In this document: piece by piece, positions 24,151 to 36,328 of the stretch
How positions within the stretch are numbered: position 1 is the stretch's first letter
Layout: every line of letters starts with the position of its first letter
Assembly: GCA_002943765.1 (NCBI GenBank)
Contig: PQWQ01000003.1
Coordinates: 744,001-808,000, forward strand
DNA: 64,000 bases
Direction of reading: 5' to 3'
Source of the DNA: Psoroptes ovis
Lineage: Eukaryota > Arthropoda > Arachnida > Sarcoptiformes > Psoroptidae
Notes under the pieces: model-generated
Told to the model about the DNA's origin: nothing
Databases searched by the model: none
What the model saw: the letters and a program-made list of their open reading frames with translations, nothing else
Made by a program: the position numbers and the translations under genes

Positions 24151-27100
24151 TATTTTTGTTGTCTAAATATCATCATCATAATCATAATCATCATCATCGT
24201 TAGTTGACCTTTTAATGATTTTTGATTATTTTTATTTTTGCTCTGAAAAAGTGGGAGAGAGAAGAAATATCATGTCTAATGTCGTATAGCTTTTTATGAA
24301 AATAATAAAACATAAATTAATAATTTTGATATGAGAAATTATCAATTTTCTCTTTGCGGGGGAACGTATTTGTCAACAAATGACAATGATGATGATGATG
24401 ATGATAATGAAAAAATATTTAAAAAATTTGCCAAGTAATCAAATGAATCAAAAATTTGTTTCTCGTAGAATTACGGAAAGAGATTCACGTTGATTTACTT
24501 TGAATTTTTTTTCTTTTTGGAAATTCAGGTATTCAGATATTCATCATATGAATGAATTGTAATTTTTGAAATTTCAAAAATTTAAATAAAATCAATGCGT
24601 GGGATACCCCAGGCCAAAATCAAGAGCAAAAATTGGTGAAAAATATATAAAATAATAAATAATCAAATGAATAATAAATGAAATAAAATGTCATCAAACT
24701 TTAAAATGATGATAATAATAAAATTTTGAAGGATGTAAATAATGATATTTAGTGGTAATGAGAATAGGAAATGATTGATTTGGGGAAAACGCCCCGGATT
24801 TCGGTAGAAATTCAGGTGGGAAATGGGAAAATTTTTTCAAAAAATTTACCTGTTGATTCAATTAGTAAAATTATTTCGTGGAAAAATATGACAGATGACA
24901 CAATTTTTTTCAATGTTTTGACAAAATTTTTATTTCACAAATTTCAACAAATGTTTTGGTGGTCGTCATTCGTCGTTGGTCGGTAGTAAACTGAAATCAT
25001 TTTCATGAACAAAATTTTGGTATTTGCTTTGGTATTTCTTTGGGTCTTTGGTGTAATTTCAATTTTTTCAGAGAGAAAAAGACCAAGAGAGAGTCTGTGT
25101 CTTGTTACGCTTGTTGCGTAGTTTGTGTGTCTGTGTGTGTATGGACAATATTTGCTCTGTGTTCTCTTCAAAAATTTATTTCATTCATTTGATTTCACAC
25201 ATTTCTCATTTAAAAACCAAAGACGACCCATTCATTCATTCATTCATTTGCTTATTCAATTGAAAAAATAATAAGCCACTGTATGCGTAGTTATCGATTG
25301 ATTTTTTTGTATTTTTATTCTTATGAAAATCAAATTTTAAAAAAATGATAAATTCTGGTACTTTATTTGGTTCATAACTTTTCTGAAAAAAAGCTCCACC
25401 TTTTTTTCTGGCGATGATTTTATCATTTCATCTTTTTTTCAAGCATCAAAGATGCTTAGCATCGAAGATCATTTGAATGAATCATAATCAATGGTATCAT
25501 AGAATTGATACGAAATTATTTCAATGAATTTTCAATGAATTATTATTCATAGAAAATTGAAATATTTTACAGTTTTCAGCACCTTTGTTACACCTATTTT
25601 TTTTACTGTGAATTATTCAATTATTTAATCAAAAAATAATGAAATTCAATTTCAGAACTTCAAAGTTTCTGAGCTTGAATAAGATTTAAAAATTCAATAA
25701 ACTTGGAAATCCAAGAAATTTGAAAAAAATTAAAAGGAATTTTCAATTTTTAATTTTTTTAACTTCAAAATACATTGGACACGCGTCAAAGAATCACCAT
25801 ATATGATTATATCAAAGATCATCATCATCACCATAGTTTTTTTTCGCCTATGAACCATATGTCGATGTTCGATATGAATGGTCATAATAATTATAATGAA
25901 TGAATGAATGACTGAAACAAAAGCAGAGTATAAAATATCAGAAAATAAATAAATTTTTGATAATTGTCACAACAACAACAGCAACAATAACGATGACAAT
26001 ATCACGAATAAGTATTCCACTCATATTCAATTCATTCAAAATTCATTCCAAAGATCATTATTATATTTGGACACGCTTTACTGAATTTTATGTCATATGA
26101 ATTCACATTATGAAATGAATTGTAGAAAATGGTGATGGAAATGAACGACAAACAAAAATAAAGAAAAATCTAATTTAAACATTTGCTTGTTGATTCTACG
26201 GGCGTATCAGGCTTAAATTGCTTTTGCTGTATGTACAATATCTACAACCTGAAGTATCTGCCACAATTATCGAGGACAACAGTCATCATCGAGGACAACA
26301 AACATCACCCTAAAATTGTCATTGTCGGCAAAACATTTTGATATTATTTGTTTGAACAAACGAAAAAATTTTGGTAAAAAAAAAATAAATTAAACATAAG
26401 AAAATTAATAATAATAATAATGGTAATAATGGTAATAATACCTGTCAATTGTCACTTGTATGTTTTATAAAAAATATAATACTTGAATAAATATTAATAT
26501 ATTTTTTGTTTTTAGACATATTTTAATCATTTTCATCCATACGACAAAAGGAAGTTTACCATTCGGTGTCATTTGCCCGAAGAGGTATTTGCTTTCTTCG
26601 GGGTTGACGCGTGGATGCATTCATTCATTCATTGAAAATGAATAAATGAACGAAACCCACTAATCACAATGGTTATGGTCTCGTTCGAAATTGTCAAGTG
26701 AACCTTCGAAATGGATGGTTTTTTTTTACCATTTGCTTTGTTGTTGCTGTTGTTGATAATCATCGTTCATACATTTTGATAAATGCGTGTATTTACCAAA
26801 CAACAAATTTTCAAAAAAAAAAAGAAATTATGCGACAGCTGCTGTTTTTCATTTTTATTTCTCTGGAAATTGTACACAGCATTCAGTGTCGGAAAGGTCG
26901 TGTGTCACCAGAGTAATTTCAATTTTTTCTAAATTTTCTCGTTTATTAATCGTTTCAATGGTAAACACTGTGTACAAAAGCGAGCGAGAAGAAAAAACGA
27001 TTGAAATTTTTCAAAAAAAAAAAAAAAAATTCACCCAATCCTAAAGGTATAACCAGTTCAAAGACCATTATTAACAACAACAACAGGTCTAAGTATGGTT

Positions 27101-28203
27101 ATAACCTGGTTCATTGATCAAAGCGAGAAATGAATGGCTGGATAATTCAGAGCAATGATTGTTGGTAGCACGTGCTGAGTTTTAGTGCGTTCAATTCAAT
27201 GTTTTTTCATGAAAAAAAGGAAAAAAATTGAATTATTTATGGCTCGTGGCACGTCTTCTGAGGTCACAAACATCTGCTGCCTGTTGTTGGTCAAAGAAAC
27301 AAAAAAAAAAAAAAAAAAAAACAGTTGGTTGATTTATGTGTGTTCGAGACAAGGCATTTGCATTTGTGTGTGTGTGTACCTATCTCGTATTATGCATTGA
27401 TGAAACTTGTTGCTTTTTTGTCACCCAATTGTAGAAAATGGAAAAATGAATTATTTTATGAATAATGAATATTTCAAATCAAATAAAATCAACAGCAAAA
27501 ACAGCAGCTTTTCAATATAAAATAAAAATATCGAATAATTATCGTCGATAATCTGAACTACTGAATTGAATTTTTGAAAATTTTCAAAAAATACACTACA
27601 AATACACAGCTGAAAGCTGAAAATCCCCTGTCAAATAATTGAATTTTTCTAGAAATCGAGGAAAAACCAGTGAAAAAAACCTGATTAGTTGACAAAATAC
27701 ACACAAACACACACTCACAAACACATAATTGCCACGACAAACATATGGCAGACATTATTTTTGGCCTAAGATGGCACGTGTCATGAAAGCCCATGATTAT
27801 TATGATGATAATGTCCTTGGATAATCTGAAAAACTAAATTTAGACACTTCTATCATTTAGTATTTCGTATGGTAATTTAAAACTTAAGACTTTTTAATTA
27901 AAAAACGACTTTATTTTCCACATTTCCGGACATATTTTGTCATTTAAGAAATGATAATTTCTAAAAAAAAAAATTCGCAGATGACAAATGAGAACACGTG
28001 ACACACATGGACACTGTTGTCATCATTGGACTTGGTTTATCATTAAAATTAATGGATTTTTTTTTGGGGCAGAATTCGAAAAAGAAAAATCGCAAATGAT
28101 GATGATACAACTGACAATAATGAAAAAAAGAAATTACATATGGTTATGGTTCAGTGATGATTACATTGATGATGATTATAATGATAATAATAACGAAAAT
28201 ATC

Positions 28204-28281
28204 ATGTTGTCCGGAAAGTTCTGGCCGATTTTCATTAGCAACTCTATTGATTAAGCCAAATAAACTTTTCGGACAATCTAA
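28204..28281 (-). mobile_element. Mariner-like miniature element, copy F (reverse orientation)
   Basis: ATGTTGTCCGGAAAGTTCTG at the left and ACTTTTCGGACAATCTAA at the right, with the same inverted core as copy E and the same T-for-C change in the right terminus. E and F may therefore be closer to each other than to A-C. Confidence 0.75.
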
Positions 28282-30464
28282 TAAATAATAAATAATGACG
28301 ATTATAACGATGATAATAACGAACTGAAATAATAATGAATAATTTCAATTTCAAGTCTCTATTTTGGCTACTTGAAATTTCAGAAATTTGAAATTCAAAA
28401 AGACACAACGAAATTCTTTGAATGAATTCAATGAATTCAAAGAAGAAAAATATGACCTCAAGGCAAATATTTCATGTTTATTCAATTTTATTTACAAAAA
28501 TTGACACTTGAAATTTTTATTTTCTTTGATTTTGAAACATTTGTGAATTTTTTTTTCTTTTTTGAAGCATTTTCAAAGCCGAACCTGGCCAAACCTTACG
28601 AAGTTGAATGAATAAATGAATATGGATTCAGGTAAAGTCTTATTTATTTTTGGTTGGTATTCTTTTGGTCAAATTAAAAAAAAAAGAATGGAAATAGAAA
28701 ATTCAAAGAAAATAAAAAAGAAATAGCGGGATTGGTCTCATTCGTCGTAGGAATGTATCTTTGAATTGAATAATATAACAATATAACAATGTAATAAAAA
28801 TAAAAAGGTAAAATTTTCAAAGGTTTGGTTCGAAAATTTTACACGAATTCATTTTATTTACATTTAAAAATTCAAAAGAGAGATTTTTATTGACATTTCA
28901 TTTGTGAAATTAAAAAGAAATTGAATTGAATAAATAAAAATTCCAACACTTTATTTGGACTATTATTATTCAAGATAATTTTTGAATAATTTCAAACTCA
29001 ACAAAAATCAACAATGAATAATTAATCAGTTGAAATTTCAAATTCAACTTTTAGTTGAAATCATTCATTGATTCATTTATTCAATTGACAAAAGAGTCAA
29101 ATTATTGAATAATTGTTCAATAATCAATAATCGAATAACCAGGTAATAATTTTTACCTGCAAGGTTAGCAAAAAGCCTAGTCAACAAATACATAATCGAA
29201 ACCTTGAACAAGAAAAGAAAAACCTTGACATAAAATCAAAATAATCAACGAATAATCAAAACCCCTTAGGATATAATTATGTCACACACACACACACACA
29301 TTTACAAACACCACTCAAACAAACGTTTGACAATTATTGGAATTTTAGTGAATACAAGGACACATTATTTGTTGTTGTTGCATGTTTGTCGCAATACCCT
29401 GCAAATCTATGGAATAATTTTTTTTTATTTTTTGACAAAATTTTAAAGAACACAAAACGAAATTTGCCGAAATAAAATCTGATAAAGTTGAAAAATTGAA
29501 ATTGTCAAATTGAAATATCAAAATTGACGAAAAATTATATGGCTATTTATTGTGTGGATATTATTTATGTCGATTATTTTGATTTATTTCGATTTTTTTG
29601 TTAGCTTTCGTAGCAAAAATGTATGAAGGTAAAGGGCTATACCTGAAATACAGGGCTATACCTGAAAATGTTTACGCTAAAATGGTCTACCAAAGAGAAA
29701 AATTGGTCAAGAAAATGAAACGATAACAATAACCATTGTTATGGAAAAAAAATGATCAACAAATCGATCAATCGATTATCATCATATTTCTTTATTTTTC
29801 TTTTTTTTGATGATCAAAAAGTATTTGATGAAAAGATAATGATAATGATTTACCAAATCTTATTTATGTCCATCATCATCATCATCATAATCATGATTAT
29901 GATCATGATCACGATCATTATTATTCATTGAACAAATTATCAATTTTGGTCAATTTGGTCAATGAATTTTCATGAATCGATCGATAATCAAAGTCTAGAA
30001 TATTTTCTTCACTTGTAAACATTTCAAAAATTTCAAAATTATCGATTGATGATGGTCATAGAGTATAAAGAATTGATTATGATTGTTGTTAACAACAATT
30101 GATTAAAAGGCGCAAATGTTTAAAGAGAGAACCTTTGAAGAGTAACGATTGGTAAAAAAAACTAGAACACAAACAAATAAATAAACAAACAAACGGATGG
30201 TCAATGAATGAGAGAAAGCAAAGATCTGCAAAAAAAGCTGACCATTTGTTGTTGTTGTTGTTGTTGAACCTAAAAAGTAAAATTAATAGTTTTTAAATAT
30301 AATTTGACCAGCGAAAATCAAGAAAAAAAAATAAATGAAATCAAACAAGCAACAATAATCATACAACAACAATCATTTTATTTGATTGAAATGCGCTTGT
30401 TGACTGGTTGATTGGTTTGGTTGATTTTATTTTTGCTGAATATAAACACATTTCAACATTTATA

Positions 30465-30540
30465 TTAGGTTGTCCAATAAGTTCTTGCCGATTTTCTCAT
30501 AATTTCCTACGATATAATCGACAAAAACTTTTCGGACAAC
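30465..30540 (+). mobile_element. Mariner-like miniature element, copy G
   Basis: Begins TTAGGTTGTCCAATAAGTTC followed by TTGCCG, like the hairpin copy, but ends ACAAAAACTTTTCGGACAAC like the A-C type, so it looks intermediate between the two subfamilies. The terminal CTAA is missing. Confidence 0.7.
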
Positions 30541-33500
30541 ATTTATATTTTGTTCTTATTTCGCTATTTGCCAGACATGAAAATGGCCAGACTTTTTCTG
30601 GTCAATTTTTTTGGACTAATTTTTTTTTCTTTACCAAAATCAACCATACACACACATACAGATGTATGTTTATTTGTTATGAGCGCTACGGACAAACACA
30701 TTTAATCATTTATTTACCACACACGATCAATGTGAATGAAGAAATGAAATGAAATAAAACAAAATGAAAGAAATCATCAAAAATCATCATCGATCAAATT
30801 AAAAAAGAATTGAAACTGGTAAAATTTAAAAAAATAAGGCACACACACACATCCATATGGGCCATGTGTTTTTCTCTTTTAAATTGAAGAATCGATCGAT
30901 CTATCGAAACAAACCAAACAAATGATCAAAACTAACCAAGTAACAAAGCAAGCGGCCTAAACCTAAACAAAAACCGACAACAAATCGACATCAGATGGAC
31001 AATCAATATGTTTTTGATTCATGAAAATTTTGAACCACAAAATAATTCCATATCAATCGAATCGATTAATTTCTTGACTTTATTCCAAATTACATTTGTT
31101 TTTGTTTGTTTGTTTGTAATATCACCATCTGCAAATAAAATTGGAAAAAATTCATCAATTGGAATATATTTCGGTCGAAATTTCGTTATTTTGGGTTCGT
31201 TTTCATCGAGAAAACACATTAAATTATGTTAAATTACAAATAAACACATGAATTTTTATTTTCGAAGAAATGTAAAAAAAAATAAAGGTGCAGTTTCAAA
31301 ATATCAAAAACATTTGATTTTTTTTTTCTTTTCTTGAAAATATAAATCAATAGATTTATTTTCTTATGGCGATGATGGTGATGTTGATGGCGATGATAAC
31401 GCAATTGATCATCGATCATCACGTTGATAAATTCATTCATTCATTCAGTATTCTAAGATGTTTCATCTTAATTTTTGTTGTTTTTTCATTTTTTGGCAAA
31501 TTATCGAAATCATTCAAAGAAATTAAAAATTTAAATTTGTTTCATTCTCTCGCCAATTTTTTTTCTGTTAATTCCAATGTGTTTATATATGATTCACCCC
31601 GTATTTTATGGTATATTTTGACTATTTAAAGAACAACAACAACAACAGCAGAAATGAACAAGATAACAAGAGAATCAACAACAACAATTGGTGATGATTG
31701 ATCAAAATCAATGAATAATGATGAACAATGATAATAATGATGATGATCATCATTTCATCGATAACAAATTATGAGTATTTGGACACGCCTAATCGATTTT
31801 TATTTTTTTCGACTGAAAAATGAAAATTCATGTGATTTTCAATACGAAAAATATATTTTTGTGTTGGCTGTTGTTTGTTTGCTTGTTTGTCGGCAAAAAA
31901 TAAATCAAAAAACGTAACAACTGAACGAAAAAAATCGAATTGAATCAAAACATTTCAAAAAAATGATAATGATAACAATTCAAAATCAAAGAAAGTAAAA
32001 TAACACTGAAAAAACTTGAAAATATTTGAGGAAAACAATCGAGCGAAAAATGTGGGGGGAAATAGGGGAAAAATGTGAAAATTCTTGCCATTTTTCCACA
32101 CTAAAAATGGCCAAATATTTCATGTTTTTTATTGATGTGAAATATTTCCATGTTTTCTCTTTGTTTACCTGGTATTTTCTGTGTTGCAATAAAATATTTG
32201 AATATTTCATAATGAAAAATAAAGAAAATAAAATAAAACAAACAAATATTTGAGAATATTGTTTGAATGTATCATATATAACAACTACAATAACAATGAT
32301 AATAATGATATAATCATAAAAATGATAATAACAATAATAATAATAACGATATCCATTTTAATAATAATAATAATGATAATAACCACACAAGTTGAATCAT
32401 ATTTTTCTCGAATTTTTTTCTGAAATTAAGCCATCAAAATAAAAGAGAAAGAGATAAAGGGTTAAGTTTGTACATTTTAATGCACACTAAGACCATCAAT
32501 TGGGATTATGCAGTGTCGATATATGAAATATGAATAAATGGTCAGTTTTTATGTAAGGTTTTTCAAATACACAGATATTTCATAATTCATAAACATTTTA
32601 TGAATCAATTTAATTGTTTAAAACAAAACATTTGTGTGTGAAATAAAGCTAAAACAATCGAAAAAGGTACACCACCAAAATATCATATTGCACTGAATAA
32701 ATAAAAAATGTATAAATAAATACATATAATAACCCTGATAAAACACACATACAGAAATTCACATTTATTAGAAGGTTATGGATATTTCGGGATATGGGGT
32801 CTATATTTAGTGAATGATTGAGTGAATAATAATAAAAATGAATGAATGAATAAATGAATGAAATATAAGTATTGAAAATTTGAAATGAAAAATTAATTTT
32901 TCAAACGATAATAATAAATGCCCTTGTTAGCTCATTTATGTATTAATTTCTTTGATCTGTTCCTCATTTGACAGGTAAAGGTCATACCATAACAAACAAA
33001 GAAATATAAACGATATTCTGGATAGCGAAGATAGTTATGTTTTATACCTTTGAAAATATCTAAAATATAGTAATAGAAGAGTTGCTGTTGTTGCCATTCT
33101 CATTTCTTGTTATTATTTATTGATTGTAGTTTAGGTTGAAATTTAAAATTTTTGAGAAAAAAAATTGATTCATTCATTCAATAGAATAGAAATGAAATAT
33201 ATTTATTCTTCAAAATGAAAAAAAAAAATTCAATCTTTGTGTGGTCTAAACAACTAAATAATAGTAATATGATTTCAAGTGAACAAAAATAAATAAATAA
33301 GTAAAATTAATGAAAATGTACTCTTTGAAAAAAAAAACAAAACAATGAAAAGATATTGGGTAAAATATCAAGAATTTTTCTTAAAACAATAATCAAACAC
33401 ACAAATACATTAAAAATATATTTTCAGAAACAGAAAATTTTCATTCACAAAAGCAAATTCATCTTGAATTTACAAAATAAATTTTATATAATCATCATTA

Positions 33501-34538
33501 ATCATCATTTATGAAATTTTTGTTTGAGAAAAAAATTAAATAAATAAATAAATGTGAATGTGAATGAATGAATGAAATCTTATTTATTTGAGAAAATGGA
33601 AAAACAATTTGAAAGATTTATGAAAAATAAATAATTTTTTTGATTGAATATCATTGTTTTCATTCATAATAAAATGAATTCAATATTCAGTTCATTCAAT
33701 TCTTTCATACAAAGATATGTATTTCATAAGGCATTTTGATATTTTGAAAAATGATTGTTTTGAATAACAACATAATAATGATAATAATAAAATGACACAT
33801 GTTTTATGACAATGAAAAAAAAATTAAATTGAAATAATAATAGGACGATATTTATGATGTTCAACATTGAACAGGATGCAGAAACGAAAAACCCCCAGTC
33901 ACTGAATAAGGTCATATATCACTCTAATAAATACACACACACAAACAAACAAACACACACTGACACCAAAATACAACAATTTGATTGTCATTTGGCACAG
34001 GAAATCGAGTGATGATGTTACACACAGCAGAACCTATGACCATAACATAAATATGATTCGGGTTTCGCTATTTTTTTCTTTGATTCATTGATTAATTTCA
34101 AAAAGATTGAAACAACAAAAAGAATTTATTGTTCAATTTGAATTTTAGAATTTGATTCGAGAATTTTGGAGATTCATTCATCATCAAAAAAAAGATCATA
34201 ATTCATTTTTGCATTATTCTTTGCTTGTGCGATTATGTAAATAATTTGTAAATCATTCATTCATTCACTTATTCAAAATATGATTAATTAATCATTTTTC
34301 AGACTTATTTTTCTTTGAGAAAAGTCTTTGAACTTTTTGAATTTTGATGTTCGTGGATTTTTTTGAATGTAATTCAGTGAAATCTGTTGTCTATGAGATG
34401 AAATATTTTTGTTTATACTCGAATTTGTTTCTCATTCATTCATATCACATGTTTTTGATTAAATAATTTTCTTTGGAAATTATCATTTTTTAAAAATTAA
34501 TCGAAAAAATGAAGAAATTTTAATTAATAATCATTCAA

Positions 34539-35891
34539 ATGGCGACAAATTTTGCAGTGATTAGTGAAAAAATTCAAAATTTATATAAATTTCGTGATGA
34601 ATTTTTTCTGATAAAACAACAAAACGAATGGCCATCGAAAAATTCAATGATTGAAGATGAAATTAAAATTATTTCGAATGAATTGGAAAATGTTTATTCA
34701 ACATTAACAGCACCGACAACAATAACAGCAAACAGTAATAATGATAAAGCTAAATATTATTTTCTCAAAGGATGGTTACTAAACATACGTGATCAATATG
34801 ATCATCAAGTATTTGAATCATTAACAAAATCAATCAAATTCAATCCTGATAATGAAAAAGCATGGTTAGAATTGGGTGAATGTTATTTTAAAAAAGGCAA
34901 CTATGATTTAGCGTTGGATTGTTTTGAAAAAATTATTAAAATTAATCCAAACGAAAAGCATGCACTGCGTAATTTATCAATAATGTTAAGAACATGTTCA
35001 AATCAAAATATGAATATTTCAGCGAATGAAAAATATAAAAATTTAATGAAAAGTATTGATTTAGCCAAGAAAGCAATCGAATGTGATGCTGATGATTGTA
35101 ATTCATGGGCAATTTTAGGCAATGCCTATTTAACGGTACTTTTCATGACACCCATCGGATCTAGATCAGGTTCATTGTTCAAATGTAAATCAGCATATCA
35201 AAAAGCAATCAGTGATAAAGTTGTAAGGACAAAATCAGATGTATTATATAATTATAGCACAGTATTACAATATGATGAAGATTTTCAACAAACAATCCAA
35301 CTACTGCATGATGCATATCGTTATGATCCTGAATGGAAAGAATTGCTACATAAAAAACAACAATTGCTATCGATATTTGCTGACATTTGTCAACAAGGTA
35401 ATAAATTAGATAGAAATGTGATCAAAGCTAAAAAATTGACCAACATTAAGAATGAATTACAATCAAATGAAAATCAATTAAATTCTAAATATCATAATGA
35501 ACAAAAATTTTTCAATGGAAAAACCGCATTGATTGAAGAATTATCTTTGGGAACAAATGAATGTCTATTAGTATGTCGAATCATATCCTACATTGCCGAT
35601 GTGCATAATATATTTTTTTCATCGATTTACAGTGTAATCGATTCACATGGCCATACAATTGTATTATTCATTTATGATTTAATCAAAAATAAAGGTCCAA
35701 GACCTGGTGATACATTGATATTGATCAAACCATATCTCAAAGAATATCAAATAAAATTTGATGATAAAAATTATCAATTTAAAGCAATCAAAATAATGAA
35801 TCCATTACAAGAAATATTGGTCAATAATTCACAAATAACTAAAGATTGTATATCGATGCCAACAATTAGTGTGACATTAAAAAGTGATTGA
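34539..35891 (+). CDS. TTC5: Tetratricopeptide repeat protein 5 (TTC5/Strap)
   Basis: Single exon, 450 aa. TTC5 is a p300/p53 stress cofactor and, in vertebrates, recognises nascent tubulin to trigger tubulin mRNA decay. The N-terminal half has TPR helices; the clearest are LGECYFKKGNYDLALDCFEK (about 108-130), the SWAILGNAYL helix and the YNYSTVLQYDEDF unit. The family block LRNLSIMLR is conserved. The C-terminal ~110 residues form the OB-fold region (LVCRIIS...VDSHGHTIVLFIYDL...GDTLILIKP) seen in human TTC5 (440 aa). The ATG follows stops in the leader. It is convergent with the EF-hand-like gene, with nine bases between stop codons, so 3' UTRs probably overlap. Confidence 0.93.
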   Translation: MATNFAVISEKIQNLYKFRDEFFLIKQQNEWPSKNSMIEDEIKIISNELENVYSTLTAPTTITANSNNDKAKYYFLKGWLLNIRDQYDHQVFESLTKSIKFNPDNEKAWLELGECYFKKGNYDLALDCFEKIIKINPNEKHALRNLSIMLRTCSNQNMNISANEKYKNLMKSIDLAKKAIECDADDCNSWAILGNAYLTVLFMTPIGSRSGSLFKCKSAYQKAISDKVVRTKSDVLYNYSTVLQYDEDFQQTIQLLHDAYRYDPEWKELLHKKQQLLSIFADICQQGNKLDRNVIKAKKLTNIKNELQSNENQLNSKYHNEQKFFNGKTALIEELSLGTNECLLVCRIISYIADVHNIFFSSIYSVIDSHGHTIVLFIYDLIKNKGPRPGDTLILIKPYLKEYQIKFDDKNYQFKAIKIMNPLQEILVNNSQITKDCISMPTISVTLKSD

Positions 35892-35900
35892 ATGATTCAT

Positions 35901-36328
35901 TCAAAGAAAAAAAAATTCACCTACCACTTCGATGAATTCTTCAATGGTGATGAAACTTGTACCATATTCAAGCACTTTAGATTTGAGCGTAGCTCTTTTC
36001 CTAGCAACATGAGGATCTTGACGAAAATCTTTAGAATCGATTGCAATTAAAAAATCTTCGGTCGATATCTGTCCAGTTCCTTCCGGATCATACTATCAAT
36101 ATGTAAATTTATTATTAAAACAAGCTTGAAATCATCGACACAATACTAACCTTTTCAAATAATTTAATCCATTTCTTATCATCAATATTTAATTTTGTTG
36201 ACGACAACATAAAAAACGACAATCATGATAATAATAATAATTTTAATCAATAATGTTTATCTACTTACAGAATTTTTTTTCGTATAAATTTTATCTTTTT
36301 TATTTGATTTTCTTTGTGTATGATACAT
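35901..36328 (-). CDS. Small EF-hand-like protein, 91 aa, three exons
   Basis: Built from exons 36328-36269, 36174-36151 and 36092-35901, joined in frame. Donors are TCT|GTAAGT and AAAAG|GTTAGT; acceptors are GATAAG and TTGATAG. The first acceptor is pyrimidine-poor, so the exon 1-2 junction is less certain; an alternative is an ATG at about 36210 reading straight into exon 2. The protein has a basic start, then a helix (KWIKLFEK), a loop YDPEGTGQISTED fitting EF-hand positions 1, 3, 5, 6 (Gly), 8 (Ile) and 12 (Asp instead of Glu), and a second helix pair ending SFITIEEFIEVV. The second loop is shortened. The protein may be truncated: a donor-like GTG|GTAGGT occurs just before the stop, but what follows is antisense to TTC5. 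No named family is assigned. Confidence 0.55.

Larger units (their letters stand above)
21797..34538. other. 12.7-kb gene desert
   Basis: No coding exon, tRNA or known RNA gene was recognised. It holds GAT/CAT and CA repeats, homopolymer runs (T at 22383-22400, A at 27301-27321), three mariner-like elements, a 16-bp direct duplication (29633-29648 and 29652-29667) and three copies of TTGGACACGC. Short frames here are low-complexity and lack splice context. Position suggests upstream regulatory DNA of the rhomboid gene and/or long 5' UTRs. Confidence 0.5.

Noticed and set aside
27044..27115. Possible inverted repeat around ATAACCAGTTC and GGTTATAACCTGGTTC
   Set aside because: Pairing is interrupted and only about ten bases are convincing; not above what such sequence gives by chance.
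28827..28845. GGTTTGGTTCGAAAA as a tRNA T-loop
   Set aside because: No matching acceptor stem, anticodon arm or D-loop could be arranged around it.
30408..30752. 114-codon plus-strand frame
   Set aside because: It runs across the miniature element at 30465-30540 and A/T-rich DNA; no coding signature.
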